Shown here one piece after another: positions 33,725 through 34,525 of a DNA stretch of 34,525 nt (positions within the stretch are counted from its first letter, which is position 1; each line of letters opens with the position of its first letter). Both the position numbers and the translations under genes were made by a program. The notes beneath the pieces are model-generated. The model was not told the origin of the DNA. It saw only the letters and a list, made by a program, of their open reading frames with translations, and did not search any database. Origin of the DNA: Lysobacter antibioticus HS124 (GTDB taxonomy: Bacteria > Pseudomonadota > Gammaproteobacteria > Xanthomonadales > Xanthomonadaceae); NCBI RefSeq assembly GCF_000336385.2, contig NZ_HG424462.1, positions 1 through 34,525 of the forward strand. Reading direction: 5' to 3'.

Positions 33725-33756
33725 AAAAAAAACACCGGCCGCTCGCGCGGCCGGTG
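33725..33756 (-). terminator. Intrinsic terminator of the rne-like gene
   Basis: On the minus strand a perfect 10-bp stem, CACCGGCCGC/GCGGCCGGTG (33733-33756, 4-base loop), is followed by eight T residues (33725-33732). It lies about 35 bases after the stop codon. Confidence 0.92.
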
Positions 33757-33789
33757 GTTTCGCTGACGCGTGGATCGAATGCCGCGCGA

Positions 33790-34525
33790 TCAGGCGCGAC
33801 GTTCGTGGCTGTCGTCGCCCTTGCCTTCGGCTGCATCCTCGCCCTCTACCGCCGCGTCGGCGGCGTCGGACGCGGCCGGGGCCGAGGGCAGGGGATCGAA
33901 CAGGCTGCCGGTGCGCGGCGTGGCCGGCGCGGTCGGAGCCGGCGCGACGGCCGGTACCGGATCGACCGCGGTTTCGGCCGTCGTTGCGGGCTCGGCGGCC
34001 TGCGCCGGAGCGGCTGCCGCCTCGACCGCGGCCGGCGTTTCGACGGCCGCGGTTTCGACGGCGGGCGTGGCCGCAGCGGCGCTGACGACGTCACGGTCGG
34101 TCTCGACCGGGCCCGGGGCCGACGTCTCGGCCTGGGTCGGACGCGGGGCCGGCACTTCCTCGGTGGCCTTTTCTTCGACCTTGGGCGCTTCGATCAGCAC
34201 CGGTTCGACCGGCGTGGGAGCGACCACCTCGCTTTCGACCACGGTGTCGCGCACCGGTTCCGGTTCGATCACGGCCGCCTCGGCCAGGTCCGGTTTGACC
34301 GGCGTGCTGGGCGCGGCTTCGAGCGCAGGCTGGACGGGCTCGATCGCGACCCGCTCGATGGCGGCGACGGCGTCTTCGGCCGGGGCCGCGACCGGCGCGG
34401 TGTCGGTCTGACGGGTGATCACCGGCATGGCCGGTTCGAGCACGGGCTCGCGCGTCGGCTCGGCGGCCTTGGGCGCTGCCGCCGGCACGGATTCCGATGC
34501 GGCCGGCGCGGCGGGTTCGCCGACC
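33790..34525 (-). CDS. rne: C-terminal part of a large acidic protein, probably ribonuclease E (partial)
   Basis: About 245 residues, open to the right edge of the window, ending at a TGA at 33790-33792. The visible part is disordered and rich in Ala, Pro, Glu and Val (for example PTPVEPVLIEAPKVEEKATE), with short motifs such as RTGSLFDPLP near the end. This composition is typical of the degradosome-scaffold tail of RNase E in this group of bacteria, and the gene ends at a strong terminator. The catalytic domain is outside the window, so the name is an inference; another large Ala/Pro/Glu-rich protein is possible. Confidence 0.55.
   Translation of the reverse strand, partial: VGEPAAPAASESVPAAAPKAAEPTREPVLEPAMPVITRQTDTAPVAAPAEDAVAAIERVAIEPVQPALEAAPSTPVKPDLAEAAVIEPEPVRDTVVESEVVAPTPVEPVLIEAPKVEEKATEEVPAPRPTQAETSAPGPVETDRDVVSAAAATPAVETAAVETPAAVEAAAAPAQAAEPATTAETAVDPVPAVAPAPTAPATPRTGSLFDPLPSAPAASDAADAAVEGEDAAEGKGDDSHERRA

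Overview
The window is chromosomal DNA of a high-GC gammaproteobacterium, most probably a Lysobacter or close Xanthomonadaceae relative. Pointers are the very high GC, a xanthomonad-type GacA-like regulator, a CydP-type small cytochrome bd gene next to cydABX, dispersed GTAGGAGCGGCG repeats, and a type IV secretion effector ending in a XVIPCD-type module (the VirD4-docking domain of Xanthomonadales bacterial-killing T4SS effectors). No genome comparison was possible, so the genus is an inference.

Layout. 1-380: start of a membrane-anchored, proline-rich (TonB-like) gene, cut by the window edge. 541-1833: serS. 2001-2390: small membrane protein. 2416-2650: two copies of a dispersed inverted-repeat element. 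2864-4582: azoR with a divergent LysR regulator. 4729-4818: tRNA-Ser(UGA), followed directly by a clearly lower-GC cassette (4916-6314) with a WYL-like small protein and a coiled-coil, two-membrane-segment protein of unknown function. 6399-6788: VOC protein. 6930-11129, minus strand: a toxin or effector neighbourhood with an orphan 298-residue protein, a pertussis-toxin-S1-like ADP-ribosyltransferase, and a lipoprotein translationally coupled to an HExxH metallopeptidase-XVIPCD effector. The effector is interrupted by an in-frame amber codon. 11531-13824: two uncharacterised genes and a histidine phosphatase. 14049-15883: TetR regulator and an NADP-dependent oxidoreductase, each preceded by the same operator.

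16028-27040 is a low-oxygen/redox island: three universal-stress-protein genes, the cytochrome bd operon cydP-cydA-cydB-cydX-ybgE, a truncated ribonucleotide-reductase-like gene, an FNR-like regulator that lacks the FNR iron-sulfur cysteines, and a PAS-GAF-kinase-receiver hybrid sensor overlapping an OmpR-type response regulator. Five FNR/Anr-type boxes lie in this stretch. Four are at distances that fit class II activation of cyd and the three usp genes, so the island looks like one regulon.

27142-33350 holds ordinary accessory genes: a RhtB/LysE exporter with a divergent LysR regulator, an AraC regulator divergent from a short-chain dehydrogenase, a PEP mutase/isocitrate lyase family enzyme, a secreted M28 peptidase and a GacA/UvrY-type response regulator. 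33790-34525 is the acidic, Ala/Pro/Glu-rich C-terminal tail of a minus-strand gene, probably RNase E, with a strong intrinsic terminator.

The best candidates for new biology are the lipoprotein/metallopeptidase-XVIPCD pair with its amber stop, the ADP-ribosyltransferase next to it, the tRNA-Ser-linked low-GC cassette, and the cysteine-less FNR with its regulon.
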